A stretch of DNA of 5,598 nucleotides from Acidobacteriaceae bacterium (GCA_030044455.1 JASHVU010000791.1:1-5598), one strand, 5' to 3'. Counted from the stretch's first letter, positions 1 to 5,598 are shown. The notes: generated by a model not told the origin, from the letters alone. Program-made: numbers and translations.

Positions 1-834
1 TACGGCACCCAGGACCGCAACGGCATGCTCATGTACTATGTGTCGCTGGCGCCCGGCATGTACAAGACCTTCGGCACACCCTTCGATGCGTTCTGGTGCT
101 GCACCGGCACGGGAAGCGAAGAATACTCCAAGCTCACTGACTCCATCTACTTCCACGACGACTCATCTCTCTTCGTCAACCTCTTTATCCCCTCCACGCT
201 CAACTGGAAAGAGCGCGGCCTCAAGCTGCGGCTCACCACTGAGCTTCCCCAGGATGACCGCATCACGCTCAAATTCGACGCCGCTCCCTCTAGCCACACA
301 CCGCTTAGAATTCGCGTTCCCTACTGGGCGACCAAAGGCGTCACGGTCAGCATCAACGGCACGCAGCAAGAAGTAACGGCAACACCTTCAACCTACCTCA
401 CGCTCGACCAGGACTGGAAGACCGGCGACGCGATCACAATTGAAATGCCTCTGCCGCTCCACCTCGACACCACGCCCGACGACAAGACTGTCCAGGCGGC
501 AATGTATGGCCCGCTCGTGCTTGCGGCTCTGCTTGGCACCGACGGGCTCACCACTTCGATGATCTACGGCGGCAATGGCCCGCGCGGATTCGATGACGGT
601 TATCCGATGCCGGGCATTGATCTGCGCCACCGCATGCATCGCGGCGAGAACGGCGAAGCCACTCCGCCGCCACCCCCGCCTGTCGATGAAGTCTGGTTCG
701 AGCAGGCTGAGGCCGGACCGCAGTATGCGCTGCGCTTCCATACCAAGGGCCGTGGGCCAACGCATACTCTGGTGCCGTTGAATCAGATCATGGACGAGCG
801 CTACTCGGTTTACCTGAAACGTATCGACTCATAA
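1..834 (+). CDS. GH127 (DUF1680) glycoside hydrolase, likely beta-L-arabinofuranosidase, C-terminal part (5' truncated)
   Basis: The reading frame is open from the first base to TAA at 832-834, giving 277 visible residues of a protein that starts left of the window. The signature FWCCTGTG lies at visible residues 31-38 (about 91-114). In characterised GH127 enzymes such as Bifidobacterium HypBA1 the adjacent Cys pair binds zinc and the first Cys is the nucleophile; here they are encoded at 97-99 and 100-102. The flanking LAPGMYKTFGTP, the VNLFIPSTLNWKERG stretch and the terminal DERYSVYLKR tail also fit the family. The part after the Cys pair (about 243 residues) is close to that of HypBA1. 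A run of six prolines (664-681) sits in a linker before the last segment. The family removes terminal beta-L-arabinofuranose from plant glycans, but it also contains other specificities. Whether the protein is exported cannot be judged because the N-terminus is missing. It is followed by 361 non-coding bases, so it is probably a separate transcription unit from the next operon. Confidence 0.9.
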   Translation, partial: YGTQDRNGMLMYYVSLAPGMYKTFGTPFDAFWCCTGTGSEEYSKLTDSIYFHDDSSLFVNLFIPSTLNWKERGLKLRLTTELPQDDRITLKFDAAPSSHTPLRIRVPYWATKGVTVSINGTQQEVTATPSTYLTLDQDWKTGDAITIEMPLPLHLDTTPDDKTVQAAMYGPLVLAALLGTDGLTTSMIYGGNGPRGFDDGYPMPGIDLRHRMHRGENGEATPPPPPPVDEVWFEQAEAGPQYALRFHTKGRGPTHTLVPLNQIMDERYSVYLKRIDS

Positions 835-1107
835 ATCGGCGCGGCGTGAGTGCTCCTGACACCGCACTGCGGCGCTTATTGCAGCTCATGGCGGTCCCAG
901 GATAGGTGTACATCACTCAGTTTGTATGGGGTCGCCCCTCTTTGAGTCGCGGTGACCCGGCTTCAGGGTAAAGCAATCCCGGAACCGCCTCAGCCCGCAG
1001 TTTCAGGCTGGACCGAGCGAACCAATAGCGTCTAACTTCATAATTACGCGGACGAGAATTCGCAATGCTGTCCGGCCAAAGAGAGCCGAGGCCGTTGAGA
1101 GGCGTAA

Positions 1108-1125
1108 TTTTGTATGTTTTGTATG
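1108..1125 (+). repeat. Tandem 9-bp repeat TTTTGTATG x2
   Basis: TTTTGTATG occurs twice head to tail at 1108-1116 and 1117-1125. The 8-bp core TTTGTATG occurs again at 921-928, and a related TTTTGTAG lies at 1180-1187 inside the palindrome near the operon start. AATTTTGTA is repeated exactly at 1106-1114 and 1178-1186. Recurrent words upstream of an operon with an adjacent GntR gene suggest regulator binding sites; this is inference from repetition only. Confidence 0.5.
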
Positions 1126-1127
1126 AT
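1122..1127 (+). promoter_or_regulatory. Possible -10 element (TATGAT) for the hydroxyproline operon
   Basis: TATGAT differs from the sigma-70 consensus TATAAT at one base and overlaps the tandem TTTTGTATG repeat. The best upstream -35-like hexamer, TTGAGA at 1095-1100, is 21 bp away, which is too far for a standard promoter, so the call is weak. If used, transcription would start near 1134 and leave about 60 untranslated bases. An alternative -10, TAAAAT at 1157-1162, has no good -35 either. Confidence 0.25.
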
Positions 1128-1168
1128 TTGGGTGTAGCAGAATCGCCGTTTCGAGGTAAAATTCTCCT

Positions 1169-1192
1169 AATGTATGCAATTTTGTAGACATT
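1169..1192. promoter_or_regulatory. 24-bp imperfect palindrome, candidate operator of the hydroxyproline operon
   Basis: The site reads as arms of the pattern AATGTnTnCAA and TTGnAnACATT separated by 2 bp, with 18 of 24 positions palindromic. It ends 3 bp before the ATG of the epimerase gene, in the place where a ribosome binding site would normally sit. The left arm contains AATGTATGC, which recurs in the opposite orientation upstream of the GntR gene (5208-5216). Size and symmetry fit a dimeric winged-helix repressor. Binding by the GntR/FCD protein of this window is inferred, not shown. Confidence 0.5.
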
Positions 1193-1195
1193 ATC

Positions 1196-2170
1196 ATGCC
1201 TAATATTTCTTTGCCGCTACGTATCGAGGTGATTGATTCGCATACGGCGGGTGAGCCCACCCGCTGCGTGCTTTCAGGCGGCCCGCATCTCGGCACTGGC
1301 CCTATCGCCCACCGCCTTGAAAATCTTCGCACTCACCACGATGTCTTCCGTCGCGGCATTCTCTGTGAACCCCGTGGTTCCGAAGTGCTTGTGGGTGCTC
1401 TCCTGCTTGAGCCGGTCGACCCCGTGGCCGCGGCAGCCGTCATCTTCTTCAACAACGCTGGATATTTGGGCATGTGCGGTCACGGCATGATCGGGGTTGC
1501 CGCAACCCTCTCGTACCTGGGCAGAATCTCCCCCGGCAAACATCTTATTGAGACTCCCGTCGGCGACGTTACCATCTCCCTCGACGAGAAAAACGAAGTC
1601 ACTGTATCGAATGTCGAGGCCTACCGTTATCTCAAGCATGTCTCCGTCGAGTTGCCAGGACATGGCGTGATTCACGGTGACGTGGCCTGGGGCGGCAATT
1701 GGTTCTTCCTCATTGAGGAACACCCATTTACCCTGAGCCTGGAGCACGAAGAGCAGTTGACGGCGTTCACCTGGCAGGTGCGGCAGGCGCTCGCGGCGAA
1801 CGGCATCACCGGCGCAAACGGAGCCGAGATCGACCACATTGAGCTGTTCACCGCCGCGCACAATCCGGCCAATCAAAGCCGCAACTTCGTTCTCTGCCCC
1901 GGCAAGGCATTCGATCGTTCCCCGTGCGGCACAGGAACCAGCGCCAAAATGGCCTGCCTGGTCGCCGATGGCAAACTTGCGCCTAGCCAGATGTGGCGCC
2001 AGGAAGGCATTCTGGACAGCGTCCTGACCGGTCATGTCGAGCTCGATGGCGATCGCATCCTCCCCTTCATCACTGGCTCGGCATACGTCACTTCCACGGC
2101 CTCGCTCATCTTCCAATCCAACGACCCATTTCGCAACGGAATCGCTCTGCACAACGGAAAAGTGCTGTGA
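1196..2170 (+). CDS. 4-hydroxyproline 2-epimerase (proline racemase family)
   Basis: The 324-residue protein belongs to the cofactor-independent proline racemase fold. It should interconvert trans-4-hydroxy-L-proline and cis-4-hydroxy-D-proline in the cytoplasm, the first step of hydroxyproline breakdown. Both catalytic cysteines are present: Cys94 in GMCGHGMIG and Cys244 in DRSPCGTGTSA, with Asp240 four residues before the second Cys as in characterised epimerases. The Cys/Cys pair argues against the related trans-3-hydroxyproline dehydratase, where the second Cys is Thr. The N-terminal IDSHTAGEPTR (about residues 13-23) and C-terminal GSAYVTSTASLIF motifs are typical, and length matches the family (about 310-345). 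ATG 1196 is the most upstream start after an in-frame stop at 1157; TTG 1211 and GTG 1229 are less likely, the latter cutting into the conserved N-terminus. No Shine-Dalgarno sequence is visible. The gene ends in a 4-bp overlap with the next. Proline racemase activity is the main alternative; the neighbours favour hydroxyproline. Confidence 0.88.
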   Translation: MPNISLPLRIEVIDSHTAGEPTRCVLSGGPHLGTGPIAHRLENLRTHHDVFRRGILCEPRGSEVLVGALLLEPVDPVAAAAVIFFNNAGYLGMCGHGMIGVAATLSYLGRISPGKHLIETPVGDVTISLDEKNEVTVSNVEAYRYLKHVSVELPGHGVIHGDVAWGGNWFFLIEEHPFTLSLEHEEQLTAFTWQVRQALAANGITGANGAEIDHIELFTAAHNPANQSRNFVLCPGKAFDRSPCGTGTSAKMACLVADGKLAPSQMWRQEGILDSVLTGHVELDGDRILPFITGSAYVTSTASLIFQSNDPFRNGIALHNGKVL

Positions 2171-3315
2171 GCGAGGTGATGCACTTCGATGTCGGCATTG
2201 CCGGTGGCGGAATTGTCGGCTGTGCCTGCGCTTTGGCCTGCGCAAAGCAGGGCTTTAGTGTGGCGCTGGCCGAGCGCGACGTACTGGGCAGCGGAGCCAC
2301 AGCCGCGGGAATGGGCCACATCGTCGTCATGGACGACTCTGAGGCGCAATTTGCGCTCACGCGCTTCTCGCAACAGCTATGGCATGCTCTCGACCTTCCC
2401 GCCTCGGCAGAATACGTACAGGCAGGGACCCTGTGGATTGCGGCCGACAGCGAAGAGATGGAGGCCGCGGAGCGAAAGCAACTCTGGTACTCCGCGCGCG
2501 GCGTGCCGTGTCGCCTGCTCAGCGGGAGCCAGTTGAAGAGCGAAGAGCCGAATCTCGCTGACAGTCTCGCCGGTGGATTGTTGGTCGAGGAAGATGCCGT
2601 TGTCTATCCTCCGGTAGCGGCATTGGAGCTGGCGCGCCGCGCCGAAAAGCTTGGCGCGCGGCTCATCGTCGGCCAAGCGGTCAAATCCGTCGGTAACGGC
2701 TGCATCGTGCTCGAGGATAATACCGAAATCCGGGCGAACCGGCTGATTCAGGCTCTCGGCGCTTACGCTACTGACGTTTTGCCCGAGCTGCCGGTGCGCA
2801 AACGCAAAGGACATCTGGTTATTACCGATCGCTATCCCGGCTTCGTTCATCATCAACTTGTCGAGCTGGGCTACCTTAAGAGCGCGCACAGTTCGGCGAC
2901 TGACTCAGTCGCGTTCAACGTGCAGCCGCGCCCCACAGGCCAGGTGTTGATTGGTTCCTCACGTCAATACGGTGCTGACGATACCACCATCGACCATGAG
3001 CTTCTCGGCAGGATGCTCAACCGCGCCGTCATCTACATGCCCGCTATCGGCGACCTCAACCTCATTCGCGTCTGGACGGGTTTTCGCGCCGCCACACCGG
3101 ACAAGCTTCCGCTCATCGGCCCTGCTCCGCGCGACTCCACGCTCTGGCTTGCCACCGGTCATGAAGGCCTTGGCATCACCACCTCGTTAGCTACGGCCGA
3201 ACTGCTGGTTGCAGCGTTCACCGGCAAGGCACCCACCATCGCGCCCGAGCCTTATTTGCCCATGCGCTTCGAACGGGCCACAACACAAGCATATGCAACT
3301 CGGGAGGAGTTATGA
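2167..3315 (+). CDS. FAD-dependent D-amino-acid dehydrogenase, likely cis-4-hydroxy-D-proline dehydrogenase
   Basis: The protein (382 residues from GTG 2167) is a DAO-type FAD oxidoreductase. An N-terminal beta strand leads into the dinucleotide-binding loop GGGIVG (residues 13-18), with an acidic residue at the end of the second strand (Glu36) expected to hold the ribose of FAD. The C-terminal block VWTGFRAATPDKLPLIGP and the later HEGLGITTS segment are the usual FAD/substrate end of this family. In this operon the expected reaction is oxidation of cis-4-hydroxy-D-proline to delta1-pyrroline-4-hydroxy-2-carboxylate, passing electrons to the respiratory chain. No partner subunit genes are present, so it would be a single-gene type and not the multi-subunit type known from some pseudomonads. 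Start choice: GTG 2167 overlaps the previous stop as GTGA with GGA 8 bp upstream, suggesting translational coupling; ATG 2179 (378 residues) is nearly as good. The gene ends in an ATGA overlap with the next. Glycine oxidase or D-proline dehydrogenase activity are alternatives. Confidence 0.82.
   Translation: MSEVMHFDVGIAGGGIVGCACALACAKQGFSVALAERDVLGSGATAAGMGHIVVMDDSEAQFALTRFSQQLWHALDLPASAEYVQAGTLWIAADSEEMEAAERKQLWYSARGVPCRLLSGSQLKSEEPNLADSLAGGLLVEEDAVVYPPVAALELARRAEKLGARLIVGQAVKSVGNGCIVLEDNTEIRANRLIQALGAYATDVLPELPVRKRKGHLVITDRYPGFVHHQLVELGYLKSAHSSATDSVAFNVQPRPTGQVLIGSSRQYGADDTTIDHELLGRMLNRAVIYMPAIGDLNLIRVWTGFRAATPDKLPLIGPAPRDSTLWLATGHEGLGITTSLATAELLVAAFTGKAPTIAPEPYLPMRFERATTQAYATREEL
3302..3309 (+). 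promoter_or_regulatory. Strong Shine-Dalgarno sequence for the DapA-family gene
   Basis: GGGAGGAG lies inside the end of the preceding dehydrogenase gene; its GGAGG core (3303-3307) is 4 bp before ATG 3312. It fixes the start of the third operon gene, whose ATG overlaps the previous TGA as ATGA. It is by far the best ribosome binding site in the operon, so the deaminase may be translated well independently of coupling. Confidence 0.8.
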
Positions 3316-4250
3316 ACTGGAACGGCGTAATGCCTGCCATGACCACCGCATTCAATCCCGATCTCTCGGTCGATCACGCCACTGTCGCACGCCATGCGCA
3401 ATGGCTTATTGAGAACGGCTGCACCGGCATCATCTGCCTTGGTTCGCTGGGCGAGGCCTCCACGCTCAAATTCAATGAGAAGGTCGATGTCTTGAACACC
3501 GTGATGGCAGCCGTGGCCGGCAAAGCTCCCATCGTCGGAACCATCTCGTCGCTTTCGACCGTCGAAGCTGAAGAACTGGCGCGGGCCGCACAGACTGCCG
3601 GCTGCAGTGGCCTGATGATTTTGCCGCCCTATGTGTACAAGGGCGACTGGCGTGAAATGAAAGCCCATGTCGCGGCGATTCTCAAGGCCACGCCTTTGCC
3701 CGGCATGCTCTACAACAACCCCGTCGCGTATGGAACTGACTTTCTCCCCGAACAGATCGTCGAACTCGCCAACGAACATCCCAATCTTGCCGCGGTCAAG
3801 GAGTCTTCGACCGATGTCCGCCGGGTCACTGCGATTCGCGCCCTGCTGGCTGATCGGCTGGCCGTCTGTGTCGGCGTTGATGATGCAATCGTTGAGGGCA
3901 TTGCCGCCGGAGCCGTGGGATGGGTTGCAGGTCTCGTCAACGCCCTCCCACGCGAGTCGGTCGATCTGTTCAACCTGGCTGCTGCCGGCAGGAGCAAAGA
4001 GGCCTTCGAACTCTACCGCTGGTTCCTGCCACTGCTTCGCATGGATACCGAGCCGAAATTCATCCAGCTCATCAAGCAGGTTCAGCAGGAGGCCGGCGCC
4101 GGCTTTGCCCGCGTGCGCCCGCCCCGCCTTGAAGTGATCGGCGAAGAACTCGCCGCGACGCGCGCCGCGTTCGAGTTCGCACAGGCCAATCGTCCCGCGT
4201 GTGCGGTCGCCAGCACGCCGTTCCGGGCGCAGGTTCAATCTGTCGTCTAG
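3312..4250 (+). CDS. DapA/DHDPS-family 1-pyrroline-4-hydroxy-2-carboxylate deaminase
   Basis: This 312-residue protein is a class I aldolase-like TIM barrel of the dihydrodipicolinate synthase family. The Schiff-base lysine is Lys163 in AAVKESSTD, and the conserved catalytic tyrosine is Tyr134 in MLYNNPVAYG. The substrate-carboxylate loop reads GSLGEAS (residues 44-50) instead of the GGTTGE of true DapA, so lysine biosynthesis is unlikely. Directly after an epimerase and an FAD dehydrogenase, the expected job is deamination and dehydration of delta1-pyrroline-4-hydroxy-2-carboxylate to alpha-ketoglutarate semialdehyde plus ammonia (EC 3.5.4.22). The closest alternative is L-2-keto-3-deoxyarabonate dehydratase, a relative that makes the same semialdehyde from L-arabinose; sequence reading alone does not separate them. 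The last 15-20 residues, rich in Ala/Val/Ser, extend slightly beyond the usual end near 295-305. The gene is last in the operon and is followed by a terminator. Confidence 0.82.
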   Translation: MNWNGVMPAMTTAFNPDLSVDHATVARHAQWLIENGCTGIICLGSLGEASTLKFNEKVDVLNTVMAAVAGKAPIVGTISSLSTVEAEELARAAQTAGCSGLMILPPYVYKGDWREMKAHVAAILKATPLPGMLYNNPVAYGTDFLPEQIVELANEHPNLAAVKESSTDVRRVTAIRALLADRLAVCVGVDDAIVEGIAAGAVGWVAGLVNALPRESVDLFNLAAAGRSKEAFELYRWFLPLLRMDTEPKFIQLIKQVQQEAGAGFARVRPPRLEVIGEELAATRAAFEFAQANRPACAVASTPFRAQVQSVV

Positions 4251-4261
4251 TCGTCCGCGAG

Positions 4262-4277
4262 CTATTTCCGTAAATAG
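4262..4277. repeat. Small AT-rich hairpin downstream of the operon
   Basis: CTATTT (4262-4267) and AAATAG (4272-4277) form a perfect 6-bp stem with loop CCGT. It starts 12 bases after the deaminase stop codon and lies just ahead of the main terminator. It has no T-tract and its role, perhaps mRNA 3'-end stability, is a guess. Confidence 0.4.
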
Positions 4278-4302
4278 GGCTTGTTCCGGCCTCAAATCGA
4301 AG

Positions 4303-4340
4303 AAGGGCAGCTTCAATCACGAAGCTGCCCTTTGTTTTCT
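4303..4340 (+). terminator. Rho-independent terminator of the hydroxyproline operon
   Basis: GGGCAGCTTC (4305-4314) pairs perfectly with GAAGCTGCCC (4321-4330) around the loop AATCAC; two further A-T pairs (4303-4304 with 4331-4332) extend the stem. The tract TTTGTTTTCT follows at 4331-4340. Orientation fits the + strand operon ending at 4250. On the - strand the hairpin starts 14 bases beyond the GntR stop codon, but the trailing bases there (TTCTTCGATTT) are less T-rich, so it may also stop the regulator transcript less efficiently. Confidence 0.92.
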
Positions 4341-4354
4341 ACGCGCCCGCCGTT

Positions 4355-5098
4355 TTACCAGCTGCCACGCTCGCCAAAAATCTCAATCACGTGGGCCAGC
4401 CTTGCGCAGCCGTTCTCCCAGTTCAAATACAGCGCGCGTTCCAGGCGATCGTCATTGCCTTCAAGCAGCGCAGCGATAATCTCCTCGTGTTCTTTCACCG
4501 ACACATGAAGTTCGTTGATGATCGAACTCGCATACAGCCGCCAGTAGCGCTCCGTCTGCGGTTCAATTGCGCGATGTAGCGCGGTCAATCGCGGTCCCGC
4601 GCCGGCCGCCATCAACAGGCGATGAAATTCGTGATCCAGGTCGAAGATATTCGGTCCGCTCAGGCTTCGATCGCGGGCAATGTTGGCCAGCTTCTCGTTG
4701 ATCGGCGCCAGCTTCCGAGCCAGTTCCTCGCGATCCGGCTGCGGCAGAAGCGCCGTGCGCCTTCCGGCCAGCCCTTCAAGGCGACCTATGATAGGATACA
4801 ATTCGGTCGCGTCCTCTTTGGTCAGTGGCGCAACGATCATTCGCGACTTGCTGCCGTTACGGTACTCCAGTACATACCCTTCGCGCTGCAGCAAATAAAG
4901 CGCTCCCCTCACCGGGGTCCGGCTCATGTTCAGGTGTTCGCACAGATCGCCCTCTACGATCCAGCTCCCCGGCGCCAGTTTGCCGTGGACGATTAAATCG
5001 CGGATCAGCTGAAAGGCCAGTCTCACGCTGGTCCCGTGCTCGGCTTTCTTTGACCGTTTCATTAAACCGTGAACACTCTTTGTCGCTGTACCTGCCAT
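4355..5098 (-). CDS. GntR-family transcriptional regulator, FCD (FadR-type) subfamily
   Basis: The 247-residue protein has an N-terminal winged helix-turn-helix (about residues 23-90), including the recognition-helix signature MSRTPVRGALYLLQREGYV at 58-76. An all-helical FCD effector domain follows (about 97-240). FCD proteins usually bind a metal through Asp-x3-His and two more His. Here Asp155, His159 and His204 are visible, but the position of the last His is Asn226 (AAC on the coding strand, 4421-4423). Such proteins are commonly repressors released by a small carboxylate, and GntR-type HypR controls hydroxyproline genes in Sinorhizobium, so this is the likely regulator of the convergent operon. 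The gene is transcribed toward the operon. Start ATG 5098 is supported by GGAGAG at 5112-5107, 8 bp upstream. The ligand is unknown; hydroxyproline or a pathway intermediate is the obvious candidate. Confidence 0.9.
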   Translation of the reverse strand: MAGTATKSVHGLMKRSKKAEHGTSVRLAFQLIRDLIVHGKLAPGSWIVEGDLCEHLNMSRTPVRGALYLLQREGYVLEYRNGSKSRMIVAPLTKEDATELYPIIGRLEGLAGRRTALLPQPDREELARKLAPINEKLANIARDRSLSGPNIFDLDHEFHRLLMAAGAGPRLTALHRAIEPQTERYWRLYASSIINELHVSVKEHEEIIAALLEGNDDRLERALYLNWENGCARLAHVIEIFGERGSW

Positions 5099-5106
5099 CG
5101 CATTCG

Positions 5107-5112
5107 CTCTCC
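5107..5112 (-). promoter_or_regulatory. Shine-Dalgarno sequence of the GntR gene
   Basis: On the - strand GGAGAG is followed by 8 bases and the ATG at 5098. It decides between this start and the in-frame ATG at codon 13, which has no comparable site. Another ATG 5 bases upstream of the chosen one is out of frame. Confidence 0.65.
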
Positions 5113-5207
5113 GGCTCAGAATCCCTTAACCATGCAAGCTTCTCCTTGACTCAGCGTTGCTGAATCTCTCAAATGCGATGCCGATTCGGAAACTTGAGCT
5201 GCTTTTA

Positions 5208-5216
5208 GCATACATT
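5208..5216 (-). promoter_or_regulatory. Candidate half-operator upstream of the GntR gene
   Basis: On the - strand this reads AATGTATGC, identical to the left arm of the palindrome at 1169-1192 in front of the operon. The second arm is not present, so it would be a half-site. It lies about 110 bases upstream of the regulator start, in a locally AT-rich patch (5201-5232) that probably contains the promoter, although no good -35/-10 pair can be assigned. The shared word suggests autoregulation but could be coincidence. Confidence 0.3.
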
Positions 5217-5232
5217 GTTGCATTTATACTTG

Positions 5233-5598
5233 CCTGCTTTGGCTCCTAATCTGGGCTGTTCTGTCTAGCATTGAGCGGATTCGACGAATTTCGAAGGGAC
5301 CCTCGGTCCGGCGAAGTCCTGGAGTCCTTTCAGTAGCGTCACCCCTCTGCCAGGAATTCCCAAGCAAAATCAGCGATTTACGGAGGTTCTCCAAGCCCCG
5401 TGGAGTTTCAATGCCGCGCAAGATTGCGTTTTCTCAAGGGCAACGTTACTAAAGGCTGTCAGCTCTGCCCTTCACAATTTGGAGAAGCTCCAAAGGAGCG
5501 GAGGCTCAAAAGATTGTTCGGATTCCAGCCTGATGGAGACGCGGGCGCTCGCAGTTTAATGCCGTCATGGAGCGATGGAAGTTGTATGCACGCGGCCA
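5233..5598. other. Right-end region without a convincing gene
   Basis: No reading frame here shows family motifs, a good ribosome site or the codon pattern of the neighbouring genes. Two small perfect hairpins are visible: GGACC-CTC-GGTCC at 5297-5309 and TTTGGAG-AAG-CTCCAAA at 5478-5494. Neither has a T-tract. ATG codons at 5559, 5567 and 5574 open frames that run off the window edge, but too little is seen to call a gene. A 65-codon frame on the - strand (5224-5421) has no recognisable product and no clear start signal. Confidence 0.5.

Larger units (their letters stand above)
835..1195. other. Intergenic region between GH127 gene and hydroxyproline operon
   Basis: I find no convincing gene in these 361 bases. 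The left half has no clear terminator for the GH127 gene; a weak stem (GGGTC at 929-933 with GACCC at 954-958) lacks a T-tract. The right third, from about 1100, is distinctly AT-rich compared with the coding DNA around it and carries repeated TTTGTATG words and a palindrome next to the start codon. This is what one expects of a promoter/operator region for the downstream operon. Confidence 0.7.

Noticed and set aside
1993..2166. N-terminal extension of the FAD dehydrogenase frame to ATG 1993
   Set aside because: The extra 58 residues lie within the epimerase gene in another frame and precede the normal start of the FAD-binding domain, which begins right after 2179.
1274..2245. Long open frame on the - strand opposite the epimerase gene (323 codons)
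   Set aside because: It is a shadow of a GC-rich coding gene, its translation shows no family motif, and the + strand frame has clear catalytic motifs.
3252..4316. Long open frame on the - strand opposite the deaminase gene (354 codons)
   Set aside because: Arg/Gly-rich composition without motifs, and fully explained by the codon bias of the + strand DapA-family gene.
5146..5174. TTGACT plus TCAAAT resembling a + strand promoter
   Set aside because: The -10 match is poor and there is no gene downstream within the window.
5275..5295. GGATTCGACG resembling the 5' region of tmRNA
   Set aside because: No tag reading frame, no tRNA-like 3' end and no pairing partner follow within the remaining 300 bases, so the match is taken as chance.
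5224..5421. 65-codon frame on the - strand in the right-end region
   Set aside because: No recognisable product, no clear ribosome binding site and no supporting context; it cannot be told from chance.
5382..5491. Inverted pair of TTGGAGAA-n-CTCC words (5382-5394 and 5479-5491)
   Set aside because: Only 13 bp with one mismatch, no flanking structure, no transposase or array; not enough for a mobile element or CRISPR call.

Overview
The window looks like a chromosomal piece from a GC-rich, soil-type heterotrophic bacterium. An Acidobacteriota-like source is a guess from the GH127 gene, the codon use and the gene styles; no rRNA or tRNA is present to fix the taxon. It holds four recognisable genes plus a fifth cut by the left edge, and no mobile element, CRISPR array or RNA gene that I can support.

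Layout. (1) 1-834, + strand: the C-terminal part of a GH127 (DUF1680) glycoside hydrolase, the family that includes beta-L-arabinofuranosidases. (2) 835-1195: a non-coding gap with repeated TTTGTATG words and a 24-bp imperfect palindrome ending 3 bp before the next start codon. (3) 1196-4250, + strand: a tight three-gene operon with stop/start overlaps (GTGA, ATGA). It encodes a proline racemase/4-hydroxyproline 2-epimerase, an FAD-dependent D-amino-acid-type dehydrogenase and a DapA-family deaminase/dehydratase. (4) 4303-4340: a strong hairpin-plus-T-tract terminator. (5) 4355-5098, - strand, convergent: a GntR-family regulator with an FCD domain. (6) 5099-5598: the regulator's upstream region, then about 350 bases with no convincing gene.

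How it works together. The three-gene set matches the known bacterial route for trans-4-hydroxy-L-proline: epimerisation to cis-4-hydroxy-D-proline, FAD-linked oxidation to delta1-pyrroline-4-hydroxy-2-carboxylate, then deamination to alpha-ketoglutarate semialdehyde. The semialdehyde dehydrogenase and a transporter are not in the window. The GntR/FCD protein is the natural candidate regulator. The adjacent GH127 gene suggests a wider logic: plant extensin-type glycoproteins carry beta-L-arabinofuranosides on hydroxyproline, so a GH127 enzyme could strip the sugar while the operon consumes the exposed amino acid. L-arabinose (by the non-phosphorylative route) and hydroxyproline also meet at alpha-ketoglutarate semialdehyde. 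That link is inference; the hydroxyproline operon itself is well supported by motifs and gene order.
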